Assembly (NCBI GenBank): GCA_017478025.1
Contig: JAFVGZ010000028.1
Span: forward strand, 1 to 64,000
Source: Prevotella sp.
Lineage (GTDB): Bacteria > Bacteroidota > Bacteroidia > Bacteroidales > Bacteroidaceae
Direction of reading: 5' to 3'
Length of the DNA: 64,000 nucleotides
Part shown: in pieces, positions 53,901 through 62,163 of the stretch
Position numbering within the stretch: the stretch's first letter is position 1
Layout of the letters: each line of letters opens with the position of its first letter
Translations under genes and position numbers: made by a program
The notes under the pieces: generated by a model
Seen by the model: only the letters and a program-made list of their open reading frames with translations
What the model was told of the DNA's origin: nothing
The model's database searches: none

Positions 53901-56900
53901 GCATTCAACACCTATAACACTGTAGATGTTCCTGCTGCTACTGATAAGCTGAACAAGGAGCACATGGCTCAGAACCTGGCTGCTCTGAAGGCTGCTAGTG
54001 ACACCATCACTAACTACCTCAACGACCAGCCTGTCGTAGCTCTCTATGCTCAGTCACTGCAGGCTTCTATCTTGGAGGCTTCACTGGCTATCAACAAGTA
54101 TGAGCCTCTGAAGGAGAACAAGGATGTATTCAGCAACTTCAGCGAACAGGACAAGATCACTGACGCTATCGTTACTACAATACACCACCTTAACGAGTTC
54201 AGCGCTAAGAACGAGCAGGCTATTGCTGAGGCAGAGGCAGTACGTACTAAGCTGACTACCAAGATTGCTGATGCTACTACCCTGAAGGGTGAGCTGACCG
54301 ATGCTACTTCTAAGAACAACCTGCAGACAGCTATCGAGACTGCTCAGGGTCTCGTGAACGACAAGAATGCTTCACCTGAGGCAATGACCAACGGTGTAAC
54401 AGCTCTTGACCTTGCTATGAAGACTGCACGCTGGACTGATGATATCGCTCGTCTGTCAGCTGCTATTCTGGACAAGGAGCAGGAGGCACAGAAGCTTGTG
54501 GATGTGGATGCACAGGACATTATGGCTATGTACATCAACAAGGCTCAGAGCATGCTCAACAAGCTCCAGGCAAGTGTTTATACTGAGATCACAACTACTC
54601 AGGTAACTGATATGATTGCTGAGTTGGCTGACGGCCTCAAGAGGGCTCAGACCTACAACAACGGTGAGATGCTGCCTGACCTGATCGCAATGGCTGCTCC
54701 TTACGAGAGCCTGATCAAGACTGAGTATGACGCTGCTGTTTCAGCTAACACTAATGCTGCAACTCTCTCTTATGAGGCAGTTAAGGCAGCTGGTGATGCT
54801 CTTGCAAAGGCTACTTCTCAGGCTAAGACTTACACCGATGCTAAGAATCAGCTCCAGACCGCTATCGACGAGGCTAAGCTCGCAGAGGAGCAGTCAGCTG
54901 ACTACAAGCAGGCTGTTAAGGATGCTGAGACTGCAGTTGCTGCAGAGTTTACAAAGGTTGATGCAGATCTGACAACGATCGTCAACAAGATGGACGCTGC
55001 TTACAACACTCTGAAGTCTCTGATGGATAACGACCGCTGGTCACACCAGGCTCTGGGTGGCAAGATGATCGTTCAGCCTTGGTTCTCTAACAAGCCAAAC
55101 CCAGGTCAGCGTCAGTACATCAAGCTCGCAGGTAAATATACTAGCGTTGACGCTGATGTAGCTAACAATGCTGTTGACCTCTTCCTGACTAACGTACAGG
55201 GCACTGTAGGTACACGTACATTTGACTGGCTGCCATTCTCTGTTGAGAGTGACTACAAGGCAAGTGGTGTGAACCTGACAAGCGAAGGCGTTGATGACCT
55301 CAACAACTTCAAGAAGTATGGTTGGAGCTATGATGAGCACTACAATGATATCATCATCAGGGCTGGTGCCATCTACTCTTCTGGTGACGGCTTCGTAGAT
55401 TCTAACCTTGCAACCTACGGCCCATACACTTGGACTAACGTTTGGAACCAGAATGATATCGATATCCTTGACAAGGATGCTGACGGCATCTACTACGGTC
55501 GTTACTACACATTCAAGTGGAGTGAGACCAACGAGGGTGGCGTATATCGCGTTCCAACAACTCTGCAGATCTATGACGATTCTAATGATGACTTCAAGGT
55601 TGATGACATCCAGACTTACATCTCTAAGCCAAATCAGGATGGTACCTACTTCATCAATTCCGACATCACTCTCGCACGTGACAAGGGCTATGATGACCAG
55701 GGCACAGCATTCAACTATGAGAACGGTACAGCTGTCCTGACCGGACGTTGGCACCGCGTACAGTTCATCGATGAGAATCAGTATCTCTTCCACAAGGCCG
55801 CTCAGGAGGCTGCTGACTGGTTCAACAACAACGAGGATCTCCGTCACTACAGCACTGCTGCTCTTGCTGAGCTGCGTCAGGCTGTCGAGACAAAGGATAA
55901 CCGTTGGGAGTTCAACACCAAGCGCATTGAGGAGGCTCTGAAGAAGGCTAAGGATAGCTACGACAAGGTCAACATGCTCATAGGCGACAGCATCTATGGT
56001 GTTATCGCTGCTGGTGACAATGCTGACGTACAGCACACTTACACTGTAACAGGTGCTCCTGGCGACGCTATCGACGCTAAGATCATTGCTCAGACTAAGG
56101 ACTGGACTAAGGATGACTCACAGTACTGGACCATCATCTCTAATGGCGACATTATAGGTGCTGACTCTACTGCAACTATTACCGTTCAGTTCAACCCAGG
56201 TAACAACTATCCTGCTGACTACCGTGAGTATCAGGCAATCCTTGACGTGAAGGTAGGTAACCTGAACTATCAGGACGAGGGTAAGGATTCACTCCAGCAG
56301 AACCTCTACGGTTCTAACCCAATCCTCTCTCTCAAGGAGAACACTCTGCTCAAGACTCACAGCTTGAACCTGCATCGTAAGGACAGCATCACCTACGACC
56401 TCTACGGACGTGGATTTGCTTGGAACTATGAGAAGACTAAGCTCACCGCTAACTACTTCTCTAAGACAGGTTTGCTGCTTGAGACAAGTGAGGCTACTGC
56501 TACATTCGCTAAGAAGGAGTTCACATGCTATGCTAAGGATAATGACCTCGATCAGACTAAGGTTACAATCGGATTCTATCCAGTTGACCTCGGTGATGAT
56601 GTTTACAAGGTTGTTCTCACCGATAGCATCAATGACACTGACGACATCGTCTTCACTGTAAATGCATGCAAGAGTGAGATTACATTCGATCCTGCTACTG
56701 TAACTGATGTTAATCAGAACAGCATCAAGCTCGAGAAGATGGCTGACAAGACTGAGGCTTACTTCTATCCAGCTGATGGTGAGACTTACTTCTTCCCAAT
56801 CGCTATCTCTAACTTCGACGGCGTAAATGCTAACACGAAGGTAGTGAACGAGGACGGCGTAATCTCTATCACAACTGAAAAGTTGGGTGCTGACGGTCTT

Positions 56901-57656
56901 GTTGAGGAGCACCTGAGACACGATGTACAGATCACTATCGACAACCGTGATTACTTCACTGTTGAGACTGCTACAACTGAGATTAACGGTACAAGCAAGA
57001 ACATCTTCGTGATTTCTGTTAAGACCAATAAGCTCGAGCAGGGTACTCTCGATGATGGTCAGCACGACGGTCTGCTCCAGATTATCTGGCAGGATCAGGA
57101 TACTATCAAGATCCACCTCAACCAGACTCTGCCTTGGTTCAGCGCTCCAGAGACAGCTACTGAGCTTGGCCCAATCGTTGACTCTGTTGATGGCAACATC
57201 GAATGGGAGTTCACAGAGGATGGCGACAAGATCTGGTACGTTGACGTGAACGATGTAGAGAACTACTACAGCTTCAACACCAACTTCAATGCTTACACTA
57301 ACACTGACTGGTTCATTGTTAATCCATCAATCAACTATCAGACAACTGAACAGCCAGGTACACGTAAGTATCGTCTGAAGATCACTTATAACCCACACGA
57401 GGTTAACACTGTTTACACAGACGTTCTGACTCTGAACATCTTCGACACCAAGCGTAACGTGATTGTTGCTACTACATCTATCAACCTTAAGGGTGATCCA
57501 GTCGCTTCTATCAAGGGCAGCGCTGGTGCAACAGCTGTTGAAAACGCAGAGGTTGTAGAGAAGGCAAAGAAGGACGGTAAGTACTTCAAGGACGGTAAGC
57601 TCATTATCGTCAAGGGCAACCAGGAGTTCGAAGCTACTGGTGCACAGACAAAGTAA
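47931..57656 (+). CDS. Giant secreted surface protein with about 300-residue modules
   Basis: A 3241-residue exported protein. The signal peptide is MKQKLFLLSLLVACVTTVLA. Five modules of about 290-310 residues start near residues 358, 648, 940, 1251 and 1557. Each opens with WxYxxPLxxG (WTYNQPLPIG, WIYATPIRVG, WVYAQPLRIG), then LDWTxYDxA. About 100 residues on comes NWSYNQxxWNxxIDADxxxI. A degenerate copy lies near residue 50. Most of each module is helical and Ala/Asn/Asp-rich, like FIVAR-type repeats of adhesins. Residues about 1650-2350 are further helical repeats, and 2370-3200 are beta-rich. The last 30 residues (KKDGKYFKDGKLIIVKGNQE and on) carry the C-terminal motif shared with two other proteins here. 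Codon use is very narrow. A fibrous adhesin or surface coat is likely; the exact role is unknown. Confidence 0.9.
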   Translation: MKQKLFLLSLLVACVTTVLAWTGGTDNDNQWWQDNNYSASDQVENQYAVKTTWTIPIPGTSSVNSNWSDDVLYLDWDKYDLNKNAIKELLNASKETLPEETQNALQAIYDDAVIYEKRVNKDWHSAAFGSYGSIEHAQHVNSGSDFYYYLAYHYTDIKASWDNTIDQAADALNVQYQVAKSLVAAVAVKAQYDEVAADVKNLYGKDNNLAPYQALSSAASNLASKIDASKALTSPTLAQANELDQATAALQNALKLNEKAKADYDAIFKNYKDVLAEANAVIADGQLEDPYKTNLQNAINAAQTALADQVTAAEGKKYNKVTGTEGQGINLATETAKLQAAINDAVLGASKPSAILAKDWTYNQPLPIGATAASYDLDWTKYEAAVTELNAITSSDIANLAAAAQQIATAYTAKKTQVAEEWTAKAFDDSFTTYTKANQWKYNQTVWQRSIDADVAAIERAISIANVLKNFGVQYTALKNFSADKVFAGDYATEYGNAKTQGQAYADMTQAELVALLNNAGVDDVVTINNVRANINGIVNALTEEGIDAQTAGEFLKLVIDQATIAKNQMDGTATAQKEAKAALETAITTAQGVLTKVQTPDYKTFESSKDIVAAANVLATALSNAKYKYDGVSDPVGVPINYTGDAAWVYATPEHIGTKILPAAAGEEAYTLEWAEYEDAQTALKNFVADNAADVQSAVTALSDAFEAKEDKAKSQWTVQQAWLDESTAGYPTPGAGYPFATNWSYNQDSWQSGINADVVTMKQALRVAKALDGMKKTIDVAEALDAKSIVGDFKDAIANTLTAANALYTANKSLPSIEEAVIDQALAATAQLQNALAANNEEIQDVLTAANLLKANIYAAQALIDKNMVADADKPGLQAQIDAAQGVLDKVKPADPANADFSTVNNAADVTATYMALLNYVSDTKTGDSHKPTTASYDWTYSLPLSLGEESAAGLPLDWTRYDAAVTRLTAAQASADAVQDATFRAIVNKILAGYAGKKNRAMADWETKAAWDGATAYAKNWSYNQETWNAQIDADAAKIEQFVSFVESANALYNLIGDDNNNAKKLSASTEILGAYKTSLDAAITLGENVYNQLVTSNVNYADAGHTGSSYDVLKGEVTAEAISNLNVATAQLQSVIGANIEETEDVMAAAEVLKHAITAALTAADNVEDIEGGVEFKKAIQDLVNDAPNYQKLYDNAKASKFTEAGFEVVNAETLIAAANALKETVNTKVGQYLHGITNVTPVAGEEWIYATPIRVGDNQDPAPREVDGLGDPKLDADGLPYTKYLLDWTEYDEQKAILTAKTSDDANLQNLINDLATAIQQSEEKAKVQWANTPAWEGTNQKYVNQFQYNQTMWQEGIKHSVAQIKDQIALIDALNTLYNVKVAGTDQLAANNMPQANDIKKYLSDALTEANALYSDILTTAKFDAAALQDVQVATQKVNDALELVKEETKDIKTAQALLKDALNAANAAKETVEDVDGGITYKTNIQEAINKAQKFWDQSSANDFLSSADPTYAIKFAKTLTDAIRDLNKAVRDNIIQYRASIDNVAPADGWVYAQPLRIGKEKDPAARDGEGKTAYTLKWEEYDKAVAKLVEVQATLEDAAFKDGIFAETLTKYQNKKTTADDQWINKEGWSGINDKYINQYQHNETTWNQGIQNDAEKIEKFAAMAQALNALYLAKEEAKAKYIPAADNKNVVASYATAMQQYYDAADATYTKYVEYKDVTLYDIQVVKSATSMLNAIIAGNLNERERIDNLRPLLWTTINGEAKDALDKIKDDVRIATGAYMEPYNDLKKAKDDATVVFQNANKHLYNNFNDAIEISQARRDLIFAMIKQTGLYQDSVRLVKDSLQIIINNADSTVLVVNKHNTITTELQSEIAHAEAMIAKTANTDITTPELYAEINKLKRIYCTAFLLDLDSLKAAIADAQKFYDGTAEYSTYPGIEAAREEVKNAIGEAQTFLTDAEAKNASQLSTTEPYDPFFTDFKAFNTYNTVDVPAATDKLNKEHMAQNLAALKAASDTITNYLNDQPVVALYAQSLQASILEASLAINKYEPLKENKDVFSNFSEQDKITDAIVTTIHHLNEFSAKNEQAIAEAEAVRTKLTTKIADATTLKGELTDATSKNNLQTAIETAQGLVNDKNASPEAMTNGVTALDLAMKTARWTDDIARLSAAILDKEQEAQKLVDVDAQDIMAMYINKAQSMLNKLQASVYTEITTTQVTDMIAELADGLKRAQTYNNGEMLPDLIAMAAPYESLIKTEYDAAVSANTNAATLSYEAVKAAGDALAKATSQAKTYTDAKNQLQTAIDEAKLAEEQSADYKQAVKDAETAVAAEFTKVDADLTTIVNKMDAAYNTLKSLMDNDRWSHQALGGKMIVQPWFSNKPNPGQRQYIKLAGKYTSVDADVANNAVDLFLTNVQGTVGTRTFDWLPFSVESDYKASGVNLTSEGVDDLNNFKKYGWSYDEHYNDIIIRAGAIYSSGDGFVDSNLATYGPYTWTNVWNQNDIDILDKDADGIYYGRYYTFKWSETNEGGVYRVPTTLQIYDDSNDDFKVDDIQTYISKPNQDGTYFINSDITLARDKGYDDQGTAFNYENGTAVLTGRWHRVQFIDENQYLFHKAAQEAADWFNNNEDLRHYSTAALAELRQAVETKDNRWEFNTKRIEEALKKAKDSYDKVNMLIGDSIYGVIAAGDNADVQHTYTVTGAPGDAIDAKIIAQTKDWTKDDSQYWTIISNGDIIGADSTATITVQFNPGNNYPADYREYQAILDVKVGNLNYQDEGKDSLQQNLYGSNPILSLKENTLLKTHSLNLHRKDSITYDLYGRGFAWNYEKTKLTANYFSKTGLLLETSEATATFAKKEFTCYAKDNDLDQTKVTIGFYPVDLGDDVYKVVLTDSINDTDDIVFTVNACKSEITFDPATVTDVNQNSIKLEKMADKTEAYFYPADGETYFFPIAISNFDGVNANTKVVNEDGVISITTEKLGADGLVEEHLRHDVQITIDNRDYFTVETATTEINGTSKNIFVISVKTNKLEQGTLDDGQHDGLLQIIWQDQDTIKIHLNQTLPWFSAPETATELGPIVDSVDGNIEWEFTEDGDKIWYVDVNDVENYYSFNTNFNAYTNTDWFIVNPSINYQTTEQPGTRKYRLKITYNPHEVNTVYTDVLTLNIFDTKRNVIVATTSINLKGDPVASIKGSAGATAVENAEVVEKAKKDGKYFKDGKLIIVKGNQEFEATGAQTK

Positions 57657-57692
57657 TTACTGAACAGAAATTGCTAAACATATATTAAAAAG

Positions 57693-57726
57693 GAGGAGCA
57701 TCCACAATGGGTGCTCCTCTTTTTTT
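57693..57726 (+). terminator. Terminator after the giant gene
   Basis: GAGGAGCATCC (57693-57703) pairs with GGGTGCTCCTC (57709-57719) with one wobble, followed by seven T. Confidence 0.93.
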
Positions 57727-57793
57727 GTGTGTAAGCCCCCTGTCCCACCAACTATCCCCCCAAGAACTTGTCATAAACATGAATTGCCAACCT

Positions 57794-57859
57794 TTGGTAA
57801 TCATGTTACCAAGCCTTGGTAACCGGTTTACCAAGCCTTGGTAATCCAATTACCACAGT
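57794..57859. repeat. 22-bp array of palindromic TTGGTAA/TTACCAA units
   Basis: Units start at 57794, 57816 and 57838, exactly 22 bp apart. Each is TTGGTAA, five variable bases, then TTACCAA (TTACCAC in the last), then GCC in the first two. A decayed half-unit GCGGTAATGCC follows. The array ends about 50 bp before the promoter of the next gene. Confidence 0.88.
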
Positions 57860-57907
57860 GCGGTAATGCCGACATAGACTCTTCGATGCCACTTTTTTGC
57901 AGAATTA

Positions 57908-57939
57908 TTTGGCGGTTTCGAGAAAAGTTAGTAACTTTG
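57908..57939 (+). promoter_or_regulatory. Promoter for the BspA-like gene
   Basis: TTTG at 57908-57911, 20 nt, then TAACTTTG at 57932-57939. The start codon is about 85 nt downstream. Confidence 0.82.
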
Positions 57940-58026
57940 CCCCAAATGGCGGATTATGCCATATTTTGCACCTAAACAAACATTTACAATACATAAATAA
58001 TAATTAACCATAAACAATTAAGAAGT

Positions 58027-60552
58027 ATGAAACAAAAATTTACTTATCTGCTTTCCCTGATGCTTATGTGCATCCTCGGGGTAAGTAATGTTGTGGCAGA
58101 AACTGCAGTCTTTTCTGCCTCCACGATGACGGGACAGGCCTCTGGTACTGCCGGTAGTACCGTTGCCAACAATATCTGGTATGGCAATGGAACGGACCTT
58201 GCTGCAGGATTTACAATCCAGATTACAAGCAACCTCGGAAAAGCTTATACTGCTCAGGACCCAAGTAATGGCAATTTCAGTCAGGGTAAGTCGTTCAAGA
58301 ATTCTAATGGTGCTCAGAACACTATTACTCTTCCTACTGGCTATACCGCTACTTCAGTCAAGTTCTATGTGACCGCAAATGCGGATGATGATGCAAAATT
58401 AAGTGAGATTAACGGAACATCTTGTAATGATGCAGTCACTTCACATAAAGACGGTACTAACCCTACTGTAATAACCAAGAGCTTTGCTGATCCAGTAAAT
58501 ACGTTTACCTTTACTTTCTCAACAAAGCAGGTGATGTTTGTCGCAGAGGTCACATATACTGCACCTACTAATGATCCTCCAAGTTTCACAACTGATCTTC
58601 AGAGCAGTTATGATGTAACAGTAGGCAGAAGTGTAACTCTGTCTGTTAGTGCGAAGGGTGCTACATCTTACCAGTGGTATAGCAATGTAAGCAACTCTTC
58701 AACAGGTGGCACAGCCATCAGCGGCGCTACCACAGATAGCTACACGTATGCACCTGAGGTGGCAGGAACATCTTATTTCTATTGCGTAGTCACAAATGCC
58801 AACGGCAGCAAGACTTCTACTGTTGCCGCAGTTACCGCTGGCGAATGGAAGCCAATCACAACCAAGCGTAACTGGCTCTTCACACAGCAGAGCAAGTATG
58901 CTGCTGATCAGGCAGCTGCTACAGATCTGTGGGGCGGATACAGCAGCAGTAACAAGCGCTATGCCAACGCACGCGCTCTTGCTGAAGAGGAGCTGAGCGG
59001 CAATGACGGTCCGCTCTTTGGATTGGCAGGAATCTATTTCACTGCTCCGAGTGGCAAGCTGCTGCTTGGTGGCAAGGATGACAATTCAAGAAGTATGCAG
59101 ACCAATGGTAATGGTATCTCCATGACTATCCCACAGTGTAATGTGAAGGATAGAATCACATTGCGCTGGAGTGCTTCCGGCAGTGACAAGAATGTGACAA
59201 TTACTTACGGCAATCAGACAATCAGCTGCAATGGAATAAACCGCAATAACACAGGTACTCTCATTGCAGATGCGGCTGGCGACGTGACAATAGGTATCCC
59301 TAACAGCGTACGTCTCTTTGAGGTAACAGTTACTCCTTACTTCGCTGTTACAGACTTTGAGCTGAGCACTGATGAGGTTTCTGTAGAGGAGTATGAGAAC
59401 GTAAGTGTTTCTGCAAAGAACTTCACTCCTGCTAACTACACTGATGGCACTATGGAGTGGACTACCTCTGATGCTGCTGTGGCTACAGTAAACAATGGTG
59501 TGATTACAGGTGTCAAGGCTGGTACTGCTACCATCACCGCTACATCTGTTGACGGTCCGTCAAAGACTGTTGAGGTAACAGTGACACCTTGCGCTCCAAA
59601 GAACCTGTCTATCGAGATGACATCCAACTCTGACGCTACTGCTCCAAAGGTAGAGAGCGGCAAGAACTATACACTCACCGCAAAGGTGCAGGGCTATGGC
59701 CTCACATACCAGTGGGCAAGCAAGGCTACCGAGAAGGGTTCATACGCTAACATCAACGGCGCTACCGCACAGACCTACGAGGCTACTGCCGTAGAGCTCG
59801 GCTCTAAGTTCTATAAGGTTACTATCACCAATGCCCAGGGTTCTGCAGTGGCAGAGTATGAGGTGAAGACCGTAGTGCCTCTCGAGGCATTCACCATCGC
59901 CAACGAAGACGGCACCGGTGGCGTCAACTATAAGGCCCTCGATTCTGACGACCCAGAGGTACGCATTGTTTATCAGATCGCAAGAGCTGACGAGCCTGTT
60001 GAACTCGAAATCGCTGACTCTGTAGAGTATGCTGGAGTGACATACGCTGTTACCGTTGTTGGTGAAGAGGCATTCGTAAATGATATGACAGTGGTAGGAC
60101 TCGAAACATCTCCTGTACTGAGAGAGATTGGTGCACGCGCATTCATGGCTTGCGTCAACCTCGCTGACGTGGAGCTGGCTGAAGGTCTGGAGATTATCGG
60201 TGACGCAGCATTCGCAGGCTGCACCAAACTCCCAGTAATCTTCATCCCAAGCACTGTACAGTACGTAGGCTTCAAGGCATTCGCTGACTGCACAAGCCTC
60301 ACCGACATCTTCTATGACGGCACAAAGGCTGAATGGAACGCTCTGCCAAACATCGGTATGGCCGGCATCGCTAAGTCTGTCACCATCCACTTCAACGATG
60401 GCGAGACAGAGAACGGTAAGGGCAACATCGTTGGCATCAACAATGCAAACGCTGACGAGGCTCAGAAGAACGGAAAGTTCTTCGAGAACGGAGAGCTCGT
60501 AATCTACAAGAACGGTAAGGCATTCACCGCTGCCGGCGCAGAGAAGAAGTAA
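58027..60552 (+). CDS. Secreted protein with Ig-like and BspA-type leucine-rich repeats
   Basis: An 841-residue exported protein. The signal peptide is about residues 1-24 (LLSLMLMCILGVSNVVAE). A beta-rich region follows, then an Ig-like segment near 190-270 (VGRSVTLSVSAKGATSYQWY), a Big2-type domain near 440-520 (TWTTSDAAVATVNNG-like; ITGVKAGTATITA is diagnostic), another Ig-like domain near 530-620, and three or four BspA-type LRR_5 repeats at 680-780 (LREIGARAFMACVNL, LEIIGDAAFAGCTKL, VQYVGFKAFADCTSL). The C-terminal tail KNGKFFENGELVIYKNGKAF matches the shared motif. The role is likely adhesion or binding to host or plant material. Confidence 0.9.
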   Translation: MKQKFTYLLSLMLMCILGVSNVVAETAVFSASTMTGQASGTAGSTVANNIWYGNGTDLAAGFTIQITSNLGKAYTAQDPSNGNFSQGKSFKNSNGAQNTITLPTGYTATSVKFYVTANADDDAKLSEINGTSCNDAVTSHKDGTNPTVITKSFADPVNTFTFTFSTKQVMFVAEVTYTAPTNDPPSFTTDLQSSYDVTVGRSVTLSVSAKGATSYQWYSNVSNSSTGGTAISGATTDSYTYAPEVAGTSYFYCVVTNANGSKTSTVAAVTAGEWKPITTKRNWLFTQQSKYAADQAAATDLWGGYSSSNKRYANARALAEEELSGNDGPLFGLAGIYFTAPSGKLLLGGKDDNSRSMQTNGNGISMTIPQCNVKDRITLRWSASGSDKNVTITYGNQTISCNGINRNNTGTLIADAAGDVTIGIPNSVRLFEVTVTPYFAVTDFELSTDEVSVEEYENVSVSAKNFTPANYTDGTMEWTTSDAAVATVNNGVITGVKAGTATITATSVDGPSKTVEVTVTPCAPKNLSIEMTSNSDATAPKVESGKNYTLTAKVQGYGLTYQWASKATEKGSYANINGATAQTYEATAVELGSKFYKVTITNAQGSAVAEYEVKTVVPLEAFTIANEDGTGGVNYKALDSDDPEVRIVYQIARADEPVELEIADSVEYAGVTYAVTVVGEEAFVNDMTVVGLETSPVLREIGARAFMACVNLADVELAEGLEIIGDAAFAGCTKLPVIFIPSTVQYVGFKAFADCTSLTDIFYDGTKAEWNALPNIGMAGIAKSVTIHFNDGETENGKGNIVGINNANADEAQKNGKFFENGELVIYKNGKAFTAAGAEKK

Positions 60553-60571
60553 TGTATATATCCTAAATACC

Positions 60572-60603
60572 AAAAAAGGCACCCGCCTCGGGTGCCTTTT
60601 TTT
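60572..60603 (+). terminator. Terminator after the BspA-like gene
   Basis: AAAAAGGCACCCG (60573-60585) and CGGGTGCCTTTTT (from 60589) form a perfect stem ending in a T run. Confidence 0.95.
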
Positions 60604-60629
60604 GGTTAAGGTTGTGATTTAGAGCTTTC

Positions 60630-60717
60630 GTTATATCGTTATACCGTTATGTCGATATATCGTTATACCGTTATGTCGATATACCGATAATTCGTTAATT
60701 CGTTAATTCGTTAATTC
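60630..60717. repeat. Simple repeats up to the glycosyltransferase start
   Basis: Units CGTTATACCGTTATGTCGATATAT repeat in decayed form to about 60680, then TTAATTCG 8-mers run to 60717. The GTG start codon (60718-60720) is made from the last repeat unit. The 8-mers match the array at 19485. Confidence 0.8.
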
Positions 60718-62163
60718 GTGAGGCTTCTCATTCTCAGTACATACGAACATACTGGTGGGGCGGCGATAGCTGCGTCACGGTTGCTGCATGCCCTGCAGGG
60801 GCAGGGTGTGGAGGCTACGATGTTATGCCGGCGTAACATCCGTGTGGGATGGCTGCGTTGCCTGTGTCCGCCGTTGGCACGTGCGCTGGAGAAACAATCG
60901 TGGACAAGCATCGCGGAACGTGCGGTGATATGGGCCAGCAACGGTTTTACGAAGAAAGACCTGTGGGCTACGGACATCGCGCTCTTCGGTCAGGACATCA
61001 CCACGACACGCGAATACCGTGAGGCCGATGCGGTGCTGATACATTGGGTGAACCAAGGGTTCCTGTCACTCAGCACCATCGAGAAGATAGCCCGTAGCGG
61101 CAAACGCGTCGTATGGACCATGCATGATGAGTGGCCATTAGAAGGCGTGGAACACTATACGAGCCCCACATCGCCCGTTGCTGCCACATCGTCAGCTACT
61201 CCCACTTCCCCCACATCGAGCATTGCCACCATTCACCCCACTAACCCCATCAACAACCTCTTAACCCAATGGGTCTTGCGCCGTAAAGCGGAGATATATC
61301 GCAGCGGTAGAATCTCGTTTGTCACTTGCAGCGAGTGGCTCAAGAACATCTCTGAGAAGAAAACACTTGCCGAAGGTCTGCGTATCGTCAGCATCCCCAA
61401 TCCCATAGATTCCCGCCTCTTTGCGCCGTTGACAGAAGGGCAGCGCAAAGAAGCCGCCAAAACACTGGGACTGCCGCAGGGCAAGAAGCTGGTGCTCTTC
61501 GTAGCACAAAAGGTAGATGATGAGCGCAAAGGCATAAGATACCTTGATGAGGCGGTGAAGATATTGACGGGGAACCAGGGTAATCCGGAGAATCCGGCAG
61601 TTCCGGATAGTCCGGATTATCCGGATAAACCGGAAAATCCGAAGATTTCGGAAATTCCGGGAGATTTCGCTATTATCGCGCCTGGGCGAGACATACCATA
61701 TATAACTAATGTAGAGGACATGGCGCGGCTCTATGCCTGCGTCGATGTCTTTGTGACGCCGTCCCTCTCAGACAATCTGCCCAACACTATCATGGAGGCT
61801 ATGTCCTGCGGCACACCGTGCGTGGGCTTTGATGTAGGTGGCATACCAGAGATGATAGACCACAAAGAGAACGGATACGTGGCGCGTTACAAGGATGCGC
61901 AGGACTTGGCAGAGGGCATACGCTACGTCATAGCAAAGGAAAATCATGCCCGCCTATCAAGGGCAGCGCGCAACAAAGTGATGCTATGCTACAGTGAGGA
62001 GGCTGTGGCAAGCAAGTATCTGACGGAGATAAACAGAGAAATCGGAGGCGTTGTGCCCGAGAAATACAGAGAAACCAAAGGCTTTATGCCGGAGACAGAC
62101 AGAGGAAAAGGAGGCTTAGGAGAGACTGGAAACAAAGAGAAGTCAGGGAGAAAAGAATGCTGA
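60718..62163 (+). CDS. GT4-type glycosyltransferase with in-frame repeat insertions
   Basis: A 481-residue glycosyltransferase of the GT-B fold, family 4 type. It starts at GTG 60718 (MRLLILSTYEHTGGAAIAAS); the glycine-rich GGAAIAASRLL follows the first strand. The donor-binding region is SDNLPNTIMEAMSCGTPCVG near residue 360. Two low-complexity stretches break the fold: Ser-Thr-Pro runs at about residues 145-178, and nine xPx triplets (NPE NPA VPD SPD YPD KPE) at 289-315, encoded by a 9-bp TCCGG array. The C-terminal 40 residues are charged and may be another addition. It overlaps the next gene by 7 nt, so they form one unit, probably for a surface glycan. Confidence 0.88.
   Translation: MRLLILSTYEHTGGAAIAASRLLHALQGQGVEATMLCRRNIRVGWLRCLCPPLARALEKQSWTSIAERAVIWASNGFTKKDLWATDIALFGQDITTTREYREADAVLIHWVNQGFLSLSTIEKIARSGKRVVWTMHDEWPLEGVEHYTSPTSPVAATSSATPTSPTSSIATIHPTNPINNLLTQWVLRRKAEIYRSGRISFVTCSEWLKNISEKKTLAEGLRIVSIPNPIDSRLFAPLTEGQRKEAAKTLGLPQGKKLVLFVAQKVDDERKGIRYLDEAVKILTGNQGNPENPAVPDSPDYPDKPENPKISEIPGDFAIIAPGRDIPYITNVEDMARLYACVDVFVTPSLSDNLPNTIMEAMSCGTPCVGFDVGGIPEMIDHKENGYVARYKDAQDLAEGIRYVIAKENHARLSRAARNKVMLCYSEEAVASKYLTEINREIGGVVPEKYRETKGFMPETDRGKGGLGETGNKEKSGRKEC
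61582..61662 (+). repeat. Nine 9-bp TCCGG units inside the glycosyltransferase gene
   Basis: Nine consecutive 9-bp units (AATCCGGAG, AATCCGGCA, GTTCCGGAT and so on) run from 61582 to 61662. Each adds exactly three codons, so the reading frame is kept. Confidence 0.92.
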
